Part shown: positions 1 through 11,561 of the stretch, piece after piece
How positions within the stretch are numbered: the first letter of the stretch is position 1
Layout of the letters: the number at the start of each line of letters is the position of its first letter
Source of the DNA: Rhynochetos jubatus
Taxonomy: Eukaryota > Chordata > Aves > Eurypygiformes > Rhynochetidae
Length of the DNA stretch: 64,000 nt
Assembly: GCA_027574665.1 (NCBI GenBank)
Contig: CM050648.1
Location: 36,838,200 to 36,902,199, forward strand
Direction of reading: 5' to 3'
Notes under the pieces: model-generated
The model's database searches: none
What the model was told of the DNA's origin: nothing
Seen by the model: the letters and a program-made list of their open reading frames with translations, nothing else
Position numbers and translations under genes: made by a program

Positions 1-2257
1 GGCCATTTCCTCTTGTCCTAGAGGGATGAAACAGCAAATAGGAAAAATAGAGATGATTGAAATTACAGATCATTTATTTTTCATCCACTACTTTGGAAAG
101 GTCTTTTGACACTTCTGAACAACCTTTAAGCACACCTAGTATTATCTAAGAAATAGCAGTGATTAAATTCAGAAAAAAAAAATCATATTGATTCCTTTAG
201 GATTCAGATTAGGAAAATATTTCCTCCTGCCTTGAATTCTGGAAAAGCAATGTTTTCTACAAATGTTGAAGATTTATCACCCTATCAAAGATTTTATATT
301 ATTTCCATGCAAATTGCCTTTATCTGCTATGTTAATTTTTCTACTACTGGTGGTGCAGTATTTGTAAGTAGGAGTAACGTACCTTAAAAAAAAAAAAAAA
401 AAAGGTTGGATTTTTTATCTAAAATTTCAGCCATCTTAAATTTTCACTAGAAAAATGAAAACTTACTTCAGCATGCTCAAAGGGGATATGAAACAAATGT
501 TGCAGCTTTGATTTAGGAACGTATTTATCTAAAGAGGTTACTCTTTGGTTTAAAATCATGCCCATAGTAAGCGCATTGCTGAATTTGAACATTTAGAATG
601 TTTTTCTTCTCCACAGATTGGTGGGAAAATGGACATGTCATCAAGATGAGGGTATTAGAATTTGCTGTATCAACAGAAGTCACTTATTTTACCAGATGAA
701 AGACCACTAAGTTGAAACTATTATCTGAATCCCAGTTGCTAAACCAAAAAATGAAAAAACCTGTGATTTGCCCGGTGTAACCTCTCACCAACGAGGCTGT
801 ATGAAATGACCCACATAAAACTCCACTCTGACTAACGTGACAACCTTTTTTTGAACATCTTCTGGCAATTTTGAGTGCCTGACAACCCCTCAGAACACAT
901 TGTTCTGCGGTATCACTATTACCAACAGTCTTAATGAAACGCTTGTAAATCCCTATCAATACAGAGGTCGAAAACAACTCACTGACTCACTGATTTCATC
1001 CTGCGGGCAGTGCAAGAGGCAATATCCTAGAGAAGTATCAGTTACTGGTTCCTACTCTAGTTCTATTTGTTGGAAGAAAACAACCCCACAGAAATAAAGC
1101 AGACTAATGTCCATAAATGTTTCCACTTATTTCCAAGATGACAGAATGTTCCAGGGGAATTTTACGGGTGTGAAATATGCAGCATGTAAGTATCTGAAAG
1201 ATGAATTCAGTGACAGGGACACTGCACACCATGCAGGTGGGCTGAGGATTCAGTGCAGAGCTGCATTTCCTGCCTGGGCGATGAGATCTGTCAAGTTTGG
1301 TGGAGTTCAGCTGGAGGAGACTGATCAAGTGCTACAATGTCTCAAGAATCTCTTGTGCCTGACCTTTCCGAAAGACTCATTCTGGCACTCAAAGACAGAC
1401 TCTCGAGCTTTTCTGATGACACAACTTAATGAGGAAGTACCTCAGGGTACTTTATTTCCCTTCATAGCAACCTCCTCATCCTACCACCCTGTTTTCAAAG
1501 CCACAATAACGTCCCTTTGGCAATCCCATCACTACTACCAGAAGAAAACACTGAGAGTGCATCTTGATCTTTCTTCTAGCTATACTAAGCAGCTGGAAAT
1601 AAACTGGCACAGTATGAGCAGTCATTCTGCAAAATCAGCTTTGCTTTGAGCTTGAACAGTCATCCAGCATATTGTTTATCTCTAGATTGTAATGTCTTTT
1701 TGAATCAGATTATAGAGTCAATCCTCCATGTATTTGCATAAAGCAAAGAGTTTTCTGTTAGTACTAGAGAAGGAATGAATAAGTAGCATGAATGAATAGA
1801 TGCTGTCAGGCTTTTTTAAAGTTAACGAGATTTCCATAGCAGCAACATGTTCCCCACTTGATGACTTTGAAAAACTAAGGGCATTTCCCTTTTAGATTCT
1901 AAAATTTACCAGTAAGTCCTTTTGATACTATCACGTTACTTATTTATGCCAAAAACCTTACAGTTGGAGCTATCTGGATAATTTTATCTAATTACAGCTA
2001 TACAGAAGTAGACACAAGAAAGGACCCTTACCTAAGCAAGGTCTGTTGTCTGCAATATGCAATCTTTGAAATGACATCTACTTTTTCTAACATGGCTCAC
2101 CAGGATGTATTTCTTAGTGATCTTTTCTTCTAATCAAACTGGTATTACTTAAGAAACTGTGTGGTGAAATTTGTCACTACTATCTGAAAGTTAGTCTTTC
2201 CCAAAACTTGACATATTTGACAAGAAAATAAATGTTGACAGTATCTAAAGTTCAGAT
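1..2257. other. Flank downstream of the gene
   Basis: This stretch lies beyond the presumed poly(A) site. It has an A-run near 385-402 and no repeat family I recognise. A 180-codon plus-strand open frame (1107-1649) is present, without recognisable domains or splice context. I see nothing that proves a second gene. Confidence 0.5.
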
Positions 2258-2277
2258 GAGTTTATCGCTCTCTCTCC

Positions 2278-2283
2278 TTTATT
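2278..2283 (-). promoter_or_regulatory. Polyadenylation signal AATAAA for the minus-strand gene
   Basis: The minus strand reads AATAAA here, about 70 nt after the TGA of exon F. It gives a short 3' untranslated region ending near 2260. Position and orientation fit the end of the gene. The hexamer alone is common in AT-rich DNA. Confidence 0.5.
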
Positions 2284-2353
2284 GTAATCAGCTACGTGGC
2301 ATGTCATTACACTTCCCCATTCTTTTTGTGTGACAGAACTAGTGATCTTGTTT

Positions 2354-2473
2354 TCAGATCTCTCTGATACGCATCAATATCCAATTTACATGGGCTGTTA
2401 GAGAGGACAGCTTCTTGACATTATGGTAATTGATGCCTTGGAAAGATGTGAGATTGATGTTCTCACTTAGAAC
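2354..2473 (-). CDS. Last coding exon F with stop codon
   Basis: A strong acceptor (ttttctatttcttttcag) opens this exon in phase 0, exactly as exon E leaves. It encodes 39 residues, VLSENINLTSFQGINYHNVK and then a stretch ending VNWILMRIREI, before TGA at 2354-2356. No donor is needed. About 70 nt after the stop lies an AATAAA signal, so this is taken as the 3'-terminal exon. The C-terminal tail is moderately hydrophobic and helical in character, without a clear targeting signal. With exons C to E it forms a compact Cys-containing C-terminal domain. Confidence 0.72.
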   Translation of the reverse strand, partial: VLSENINLTSFQGINYHNVKKLSSLTAHVNWILMRIREI

Positions 2474-5400
2474 CTGAAAAGAAATAGAAAATATCACCCT
2501 ACAAAACAATTCCTTATATGAATCAAAAATCCGAAACCATCCCAAAATTACTAATTATAATGGGTACCTAAAGTGTGGGTATAGTGGGGATGGAAGGAGA
2601 GAGTAACTGTAGAGGAGCTGAGCCACTTGTACCCCCCTAAAACAATGTAGTAGCACTTATACAGCTACAGAGTTTCCAGACAATAGGACACTGGAATATC
2701 TTGGGGAAAAAATAACAGGGAACAGTTGAGGAAGTGGAATTAAAATAGGTTTTTTTGCCCTCCATGATTTAAAGTTGGCATATATTTTCAGATTTGAAAT
2801 TTGTGGAAACATTTGCAGTTCAGCAAAATGATTTTTAAGAGGTAAAACAAAGTCCTGCTTTGAGGGCAACTATGGGTATGTCTATACTTGGATGTATCCA
2901 TGACTGCAAGTACAGATGCAAGATGAATTCCTGCCTAAGAACTCCTCCAGTGCACTAAATGTACACACACACTATGATTATCCTCTATGTCAACACTGTT
3001 GTCCTGTGATATTCTTAAAATTAGCAGTAAATGCAATCAAAGTAAACTCCATGTTACAGCAGAATACTGCAATAAAAATAAAAGGTCACTGGTGAACACC
3101 ATTCTTGTAATATGAATTGATTAGAAGAAAAAAAAACCAATAAAAAAATTCCAAGGACTACATCAGATACATAAAAATAATTAAAAACACTTCACCAAAA
3201 GCACAGGTACTTCTAACATCAGGGCCTAATGAGAACCAATGAGGTATCCTGAAAACAATGAAATGGAAATGTTTCTGATACTTAATATTGAGATATATGC
3301 TCTTTAGTATTTGTTCTTTGTGTAGACTACTAATTCAAAGTATGTTTAAAAAGGCATTATAAACTGCCTTATGCTAGTAGAGCCTATGCTTTAGGAATTT
3401 TTCGTTTTGAATCAAATACTAATCAGGAGAGGAGATTCACCTTCAGAGGAGGGTGACCGTTCACTCACAGGCAGAGAAAGTGGGATTATATTTAGATTAA
3501 TACATTTCTGACATAGTCTTCCAGAAATATGCCACTTAAATAACCAAATTTCCATTCCATTCCTCCCAAAAATTAACCAAAACCACCCAAACAGAAGGCA
3601 GCTTGTCATTTTTGGACAAACTCTCCTTTAATCCCCAATTAAACAACTACAGGCAAAAATTATATAATTACTGTGTATATGGTTGGCTTTCAAATACTGG
3701 TCTATGACTAGGGGATGACTTCTTTTTAAACACAGCAAACTAGAGCTGGATAAATTTGCTCAAATTCTGAGGTTCCCCAGAAGTGAACAACAGAAACTTT
3801 GAAATTCCACTTGAGAAGAAATCCTGAAAACCTGTTATTTCAAGACAATACAAATGCTTCTGCTGTCTTTTTAATAATAAAGAAAAATTCCCCCGGGGGC
3901 TGCAAGCCAGCAAAGGGCACTCCCCGAGGAGGAAGCGAGAAATTACATGCCTGAGAATTGCAGCTCCATCATTCTCTTCGCTTTGTCCTGTGTCAGCTAA
4001 ATTTTGTTGAATCTGGATATTCTGTAACACATTTTGGTTTCTGTGAATCGTTATTTCCTAAAGAACACACATTTAATTGGAAAATTCCTTATCTGCTTTG
4101 CTGAAGATTCAGCTGACTTCTTTTAGCTAAACCTGGTGAGGAGTACAGGAAAGTTCAGCAAAGAATCCTTAAATCTTTCAGCAAAAAAGAGGAGTAAAGC
4201 TGTTTTCATGTGCAACCAAATTCAGCCTACATTTTTAAGGCTACAACCAGAAAGAAATGTTCTCAACTCTGAAGAACAGAGGTAGTGTCATGTTTGTATC
4301 AGAACCTTAATTAAGGAGATCTTGGGTTGCTGAATCACTGAATCTGCTTAAATGATTTCAAAATAGGTGTCGTGGTTTAACTCTGGCCAGCAATAAAATG
4401 CCACGAAGCTGCTCACACACCTCTTCCCTCCCTTCCTCCAAAGGAGGGGGAGAATCAGAGGAAAAAGACAAGGAAGCTCGTAAAATTGATATAAGAACTA
4501 TTTACTAATTGAATATAAATGAATAACACATAAACAAATACATAACAATACTACTACTACTAAGTAATTAAAATAACAGAAAAATAAACCACATGATACA
4601 ATTGCTCACTACTCGCAAACCGATGCACAGCCACATCCCAAGCAGCGAGAGTCAGAGCCCCAGAGCTATCACAGCAGGGTCTGAGCAGGCCCCACCAGCT
4701 ACAGCATGACCAGGAAACCCAACCAACCCACCAACTCACAAAACAGCCAGCAAACGAGTTAGCGAAACAGTTAGCAAAGGAGGTAAGGTGCTAACAGAAG
4801 AGTTAAGGAAAGAGTTAAGGAATCCCTAAAAGAGTGATGCCCCTGAGCCCACTCCCTGCCTAAGTCCCTACGTGCTACGGAATGAAATACTCCCTTGGTC
4901 ACTCTGGGTCAGCTGCCTGAGCTGTGTGTCCCCTACACGGCCTGTGGCGAGACAGCCAGAGCTGGGAACGCTGCTGCAGTGTCAGAAGTGGAGAGAGACC
5001 TTGAATCTGGTGCAAGCACTCCCCAGCACCAGCCAAAAAGACACCTTATCAGTACTTTTCTTGGGGTAAATCCAGAAACCAGCTTCATACCAGCCACTGT
5101 GAAGAAACTTAACTCTTTCCTGACTCAAACCAGAACAGTAGGTTAACTATGCTCTTGAAAAAATCCTAATAAATACTTCAGTGATTTATAGTTAGTTTAT
5201 GAAGCAGTTATTAATTTGGATTAAAAAACATATATACATTTTGAAAGATTAATGAATATCATGAACTTAACACAAGAAACTTATTAGAAATATAACATGA
5301 TGATGTTTCTTTGGCAACTAAAGAGAATTTCAGTCAGAGATGAGGAGAAGGATAAGTTTGACTTATTAGACTTCCCCCCTTTTTTTTTCAAATCATCTGC

Positions 5401-6893
5401 TTCCTTACTGTAATTTAAAACATCACATCTACATCTAACATCTCTCTGATATCACTGTAATATTGAATTATAATTTCCCTAGAACAAATACATAACTCCA
5501 GGGAAGTTACAGCAACAGAGATCAGACAACAAAAGTCCTGAAAACTCTCACATGCTTTTAGGTTACACTGAATGTTTTTTTGCACCTTTCCCTAGCAACC
5601 TCAACACCACACCAAACTTTATATCCATTTGTCCTGACTTGCCTATAATATAGTGAGTTTATTTCATTCTTTGTTCTCAGACATACTGATCCAAATTCTG
5701 ATCTCATGTACCTTGACTTACTGTCTCCACAAGTTCTGTGCTTCTTTATACTGGTGTAAAATTCAAAGCTTCTCCAGCACCTAAACACAAAGCCAGGAAT
5801 TTCTGACCTATTTCGTTTGTTCTACTAATGTCTTTTACAAAAATAAAAATGTTAAAACTCTGTCAGCAAAATTCTTAGTGTATTCACAGGTACAAAAAGA
5901 TGTCAGTTTTCCAGTATAGGCTATGCCAGTTAATATAATGTAGAATTACATTAAATAAATATTATTAAACAATAATACAGGCAAAAGCACTCTTTTGCTG
6001 GTAACACTCTCCATTTGCTTTAGTTACATACTGTAGCTTCCTAATGAAGATTAGATCTTAAAAGAAGTTCATACAAATTTCAGACCAATAAACTACAGAA
6101 GACAAATGTCTCTGATCTATGGGGGCAAACAACAGAGGACTGTGAATTCAGTGAGTATGAGACTGGCTGGCACCTCTTGAGTCCAAAGTAATAATGGGAA
6201 AGCTCTGCAACATGTCACCTTGTTATATTTAAAAAAGATCAGTGTCATAGCTTCTGTTTTTATCATAGACTCAAATAGAGGAAGCATCTGCATTGAAGAG
6301 AAATGAAGCATGAGGGGTACTGGATTATCCTTCAGAACTTTATCCAGGAAGGCAGACGGTTCCAAAAACTGTAAGACTACGCAAATAAATACAGATATTT
6401 AACAAATTCTCTGAATAAAATGTAGGAAAATAAACTTACTGACATATTCAGTATGCTCCCCAACCGACATCTGTAATTACTTTAAATCCATTTTAAAGAA
6501 GTGGTGCAAAGCTCTCAGGCAGGAGTATGTTGTTACTACTATTTATGTGAGACATACAGAATTTGAGTTTCACCTTGACCTAAGGTACAGTCAACCTGAA
6601 ATAACTGATACTATTCGGACCACAGTCTGTTTCTTCCTTTTGCACTCTCTTATGGCTGCTATTTCTCAGTGCCTGCACACTAAGACACAGCAAACCATTT
6701 GAAAATTAATAAAAACAGTAGTTAAATATGAATTTGGGTTGAAGTCCAGTCTCTTTCTGCAAATTAAAAGCATTATTTTCCAGTCACTCCTGAAGATTTT
6801 TGTGGAAATTTCCCATGTCACCAATACGTAATTCACAGTCATAATGATCTCAGCTGGTAAAACTAGAATATCCACTTGCTGAGCAAAACTTAC
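2474..6893 (-). other. Intron between exons E and F
   Basis: About 4.4 kb, AT-rich. It contains the ERVL-like solo LTR at 4368-5137. The rest shows only short chance frames and simple runs. Confidence 0.6.
4368..5137 (-). mobile_element. ERVL-like solo LTR
   Basis: On the minus strand the element runs from TGTTCTGGTTTGAGTCAGGA to a terminus ending TTAAACCACGACA, so it has the TG...CA ends of a retroviral LTR. Features shared with the other two ERVL-like copies here include AGAGTTAA followed by TTTCTTCA or similar near the 5' end and a block near 4890-4910 (rc of ggaatgaaatactcccttgg). The flanks ATAGG and GTAGG form a 5-bp target-site duplication with one mismatch, as expected for ERVL. No internal retroviral genes adjoin it, so it is solo. 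The small open frames inside (such as 4872-5069) are non-coding LTR sequence. Family assignment is from memory of avian repeats. Confidence 0.8.
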
Positions 6894-7000
6894 ACGTTGG
6901 CACAGCCTGCAAATTAATCTTTTCTGTGTGCTGTTTGCCTTTTCAAAATGTCTGAATGCAGGTCTTTGTGCATTTAAATAAGTACACTCTGCAGCTATTT
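6894..7000 (-). CDS. Coding exon E with the second C-x2-C pair
   Basis: The acceptor is ttttggttctcctcag and the donor CGT/GTAAGT is a perfect consensus at its intron side. The exon is 107 nt, phase 1 in and phase 0 out. Only this frame is free of stops. It encodes IAAECTYLNAQRPAFRHFEK and then a basic stretch ending LICRLCQR. Counting across exons C-D-E, the ICARC and ICRLC pairs are separated by about 50 residues, with extra Cys and His residues in between. This spacing is typical of beta-stranded zinc-binding modules such as the Yippee-like type, but no further signature is seen, so the fold is only a suggestion. Confidence 0.75.
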
Positions 7001-7236
7001 CTGAGGAGAACCAAAAGTGGAAATATATTTCCCAGAGTAAGGAATCCATAAAGAGACTGAATTATCTAATCCTTTTACAAGATGGGGAATTAAGCCATTC
7101 TTATGGCAATCTTTTATCTGCTGCTGGCTTCAAACCATTATCTCACAGGAGAAAAATTACAGTCTTTGTCAGTCTTTTCAGACTTAACACTCTTTCTTCC
7201 CCTGTGAACCATTTTTTCTAGGACTTGTAAAAGAAT

Positions 7237-7261
7237 TGTGTGTGTGTGTGCGCATGTGTGT
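7237..7261. repeat. Short (TG)n microsatellite, interrupted
   Basis: A run of TG dinucleotides interrupted by CGCA, about 25 bp. Confidence 0.85.
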
Positions 7262-10229
7262 CTTTAAGAGCTACATTAAACTGTTATCCAGAGCCTCAAA
7301 TTATGACCAACAAGCTTCCCCAAGCTCATGATCTCCGGGCTTCCTCCCTGTATCGTTTGCATCCAGAAGCAACTGCTATTGCTGATATACATCACAGTGT
7401 AGCAGCAAATAGAAAGAACCTATAAACACTGCAATAAAGAATTAGCTTGCAAAGCACACATCAAAGAGAGCAAGGGAAAAGAAGGGGGAAAGCTTGGGAA
7501 AGCACTTGTCTTTTTAAATTATTGAGGGGGTTAAACGTGTTTTGTAGGGGAAAATAGAAAGATGTCTTGGCAAGATCTGCAAGTGAAGGACAGGATGTTC
7601 CCCTCTATTAAACTGAGAGACAGTACAATAATTTTCAGGACCAGACAACGTAATATTAATTTCATTTTCAAATACGCTCCTACTGCTTTCATTATTACAA
7701 ATCAAGACTGGTAGATTCAAAAGAACTAAAAAATCGTTTCGGTCCACTCTTCTTCGAATTACTCAACATTTTAAAATGTTTGCAAGTGTACCATCATCCT
7801 CATACCGGTTCTATCCTTTTACAACCAGCTTGAGATAAAAAACATAGCTACTGTTGACCAATATCAGAAAAGATGTCCTATTGATACATCATTAATTCAT
7901 AGCATCTTATACTGTACTCCTCCCTCAGGACCAAAACCAGATACCGATTCTCCATCAGTTAAAGTAGGACTATCTCCAGATAAATTTGGCGCACTGAGTG
8001 CCACATTTCCAAACCCAGCCCTGTCACGAAAACAATACGTTAGTATGTCTGCGTAATATGCCATTCACACGCAAACTTTATGTATCTAGCATACATGTTT
8101 CAACTATGTCTATTTTCACTAACATGCAAACACTCATCTTTTTTCAGAGAGAGTTCTTGCATTTCTCTTACATTTTTGACAGTTATTTATGCCAAAAACA
8201 AGTCTGGCCCACAAATGCAGCCTTCAAGGAAATAAAATAGCTGTTAAATTAAACTCAGAGTGAAACACTTCACCTCTGAAAATACTGCGCAATGCACGGA
8301 CACAGACACACATTGTTCCTTTTAAAGAGATATATGCTTCCTCTGAAAATGCTGCTTTCTTCAGAGCTTACATCATTTTTGATAACAATATTTTTATTGC
8401 TGAATTTTATTCTGAAATTATTGCTTGCTGGATTTACCCAGTGGGAAATTCTGGTAAAAAAGAGGGAGGAAAGAAGTCTGATCCTCCTGGCATTTCTGTC
8501 TAAGCACTTCATATAAATCTCCTTTCTTATACTGTTCCCTTCCCAAGACACAGTTAAGATTTTGAAAACAGAGACCTTGGCCATTCTTGTAAAACACACA
8601 TTCATTGGGAATTTGCCATAAAACTCATTAAGGTTTGGGACTAAAAATGATAATCTCTTGTGCATTTTAGAGGTCAAATTTAGATTTGTGAATTCAAGAA
8701 ATCATTTGAAATTAAACAGTTATTCTCTATTTTGCATTAGTAAGATGTTCAAAAGAAACATGAGTTGGTGAAAGAAAGGGCAAGCCAGTGTGTTACTCTA
8801 ACAACTTAGCAAATCAATCTACTAACTCTTAGAATTTATGGTCTCTGTCTTTGATCATCACCAGGATCAGCAAAAATCTTTTCTAAAGGATTTTTTCTTT
8901 AGTGTTTTCCTATGTTTTTTGAAAGAAGAAGTAAGATACCAAAGTGATATGCCACTCCAGAAGAGGAAAAATAAAGTGGTTTATTTTAGCTGTATTTAAC
9001 ATGTACAAAATTAAGAGAAGTCAATGAAGGTCCTAGTGTGGTTATTAATGCAGCAAAACTGGGCAAATTAATCACTGCCGAGATTCAACTCAGCCAAAAA
9101 GCTACATGAAATTTTTTTAAACTAATTTTTTTTTGCCACAACTTTTTCTTTCTTGCAATTCTTTAGTTTTCTGCCTTATAAGAAGTTCTAAGTAGCAAAA
9201 GGGGTTTCTCCACAATTTTTCAAAGTGAGAGGAGATTTTAAAAGTAATAAAGTGCTACTATACAGAGCTTCCTTTGCTTGTTTGCCACTCTTAAAAGGAA
9301 AAACATGCAAATAAAACACTTTGTTTAGGACAAAGTCTGTGAAGCTAGCATTAACAAATATGAGGAAAATTCAGCTCTTTGAAAGAACAGGTCCAATAAA
9401 ACTAAGGTTAGAAAAAAGAAAATAAAGTAAAAAAAGAATGAAAAATAGTGACCCAAATAATTTGAAATGTTTAGTACTTCCTCTCTGTAAGAATAGCCAC
9501 TAAGTACACAAAGAGAAAGCTAATATGAAAAGCAAAACAGGAAAGAAAAAAATCTGTATAGAGAATCAAAAGGTTTGGTAACATTCGAAGACATAAACCT
9601 CCTAACATTATGTGCAGGAACTCCAATCAGAGAATTTTTCCCCCAAAATCATTTCTGTTCCAACCACTTGAGTTTGGAAAGACTTTTTTTCTCTTGGTAC
9701 CTTGAAGTCATTTGTTCCCAAACTTCAGGAATATTAACAAACCAGAAGACTCTGCCAGAAACTGAGTCACTAAGCTGGCCTTACCACTACTGGGCAGACA
9801 TACAAAAACTATTCTTTATGCAAATACATGTACTAAACCATACGTGTACCTGTATCCATTCCCTAGTATTACATCACAGTGTGCAGCGCCAAGCCAGGGA
9901 TTATATGAGGATTTGAGAAGTAATTCTTTCTGACGCTTCCTTATATTATTGATTAATTAGAAATATAAATTATATGACATGCTATTGTCCTGTTTCTTAC
10001 CTTTCTGCTGCATGATTAGAAATTAGCTGTTTCCTTTAAAAGATTACAGTTTCAAAGGTATTTGTACATGGAAAAATACTAAAAACATATAAAAAACATA
10101 AATCCTAGGCCGTTCTTTGTTACATTTCTCTGTAAAAAGCTGCACTCTAGAAAAATCAAAACCCATTTAAATATAGAAAAGGACAAATTTACTTAAAATT
10201 CACCATGGAGGATAAAGCTAGAAGCAACA

Positions 10230-10702
10230 TAGACCAGTTGGAGCAAGTCCAGATGAGGCCATGAAGATGATCAGAGGGCTGGAGCACCTCTGCTATGGGG
10301 ACAGGCTGAGAGAGTTGGGCTGGTTCAGCCTGGAGAAGAGAAGGCTCCGGGGAAACCTTATTCCTGCCTTCCAGTACCTGAAGGGAGCCTACAATGAAGC
10401 TGGGGGGGGACTTTTTACAAGGGGCTGTAGTGACAGGACAAGGAGTAGTGGGTTTAAACTGAAAGCAGGGAGATTTAGATTGGATATCAGGAAGAAATTC
10501 TTCCCAGAGAGGCTGGTGAGGCACTGGCACAGGTTGCCCAGAGAAGCTGTGGATGCCCCATCCCTGGCAGTGTTCAAGGCCAGGCTGGATGAGGCTTGGA
10601 GCAACCTGGTCTAGTGGAGGGTGTCCTTGCCCATGGCAGGGGGGTTGGAAGTAGGTGATCTTTAAGGTCCCTTCTAACTCAAACCATTTTGTGATTCTAT
10701 GA
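10230..10702 (+). mobile_element. CR1 LINE 3' fragment
   Basis: The sequence matches the familiar CR1 3' end. It has gatgatcagagggctggagc, a ctggagaagagaaggctccg block, ttagattggatatcaggaag, and a closing tail gtgattctatga. It is on the plus strand, opposite to the host gene, and 5'-truncated as is usual for CR1. The encoded 3' part of the reverse-transcriptase frame is absent or broken. The 113- and 117-codon frames here are not genes. It is fairly well preserved, so it is one of the younger CR1 copies in the window. Confidence 0.92.
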
Positions 10703-11505
10703 AAAAGGCATGATAATGATTCAAAGTCAAAACCAGAAAAAATTGAACTTAGTGGGAACAGAATAAAAGATTCTGAATCCAGAGATTCAAATCATCTGGA
10801 TGGTCTACACCTTCCCCTCTGACAGAATACTCACTATGCATTTATTTACACAGACTTTTGGGGAGTAGCCAAGAACGCTAGGAAACAGAGGAATTAGAAC
10901 TAAAGAGGAAATGTAATGTTAGGTTTTCCAAATAGATACATCGTGTTATATCATGATTTTGATACCAGAAATTACAATTTATTCTCCTCACACACATTCC
11001 AGGGTCCACCATTTTCAGGTTAGTCCTCACAAAACATTACATTAGGATGAAAGGTAATGTCTGTAAAGTAAATCAGGGATTTAGAGACATCCTTTGACGT
11101 CACATACACAGTGCTCTACTCCTAACTCTGTTAGGAACAGATAATTTTATATTGCAAGTCATCAGGTTCTCTTCTATCTAATTCTATATCACCTCTTGAT
11201 TTATATGAACACTGCAGTTAAGGCAATGATTATACTTCATGCGAACATACCTGAACGGCCTATAAATTAGCATCTGCAGATGCTATCACTGAATAGTTTT
11301 GAAAATTGATGTAGCAGCTAAGCAATTTTTTGCACGAGCAGAAATCTTCCTGCCAGTTTCAATGTAAGCACTGCCTTTTATCATCTAACCCAGACACCAT
11401 GTACTGTTACATATGCTCAGGATAAGAAGATAACAGTCCATGGAGTTTTAATGTCTAGTCCTGCACACATTTTCAAGGTACTACTCCCGTTAGAGTGGCT
11501 CACAC

Positions 11506-11561
11506 CAAAACGGCTCGGCCTGGGAAGAAAGGCTTCACACTCAGACTTGAATAGCAGTCTG
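11506..11561 (-). CDS. Small coding exon D with a tandem (NAGNAG) acceptor
   Basis: This 56-nt exon follows a strong pyrimidine tract and a doubled acceptor (tctgttttcagcag). It ends at TTTG/GTGTGA. With the first AG used, it enters in phase 2 and adds Ser-RLLFKSECEAFLPRPSRF before one leftover G. With the second AG, one codon is skipped and the frame is kept. A donor two bases downstream (GGT/GTGAGC) looks slightly better by consensus but would break phase with exon E, so the upstream one is chosen. The exon sits between the two C-x2-C pairs and contributes one further Cys. Confidence 0.68.

Larger units (their letters stand above)
7001..11505 (-). other. Intron between exons D and E
   Basis: About 4.5 kb. 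It holds a short TG-rich microsatellite at 7237-7261 and a CR1 3' fragment at 10230-10702. The remaining sequence has open frames on both strands (for example 8270-8677 minus), but without splice sites that fit the chain. Confidence 0.6.

Noticed and set aside
8270..8677. 135-codon minus-strand frame
   Set aside because: The composition looks random, and the exon D to exon E junction already fits without it.
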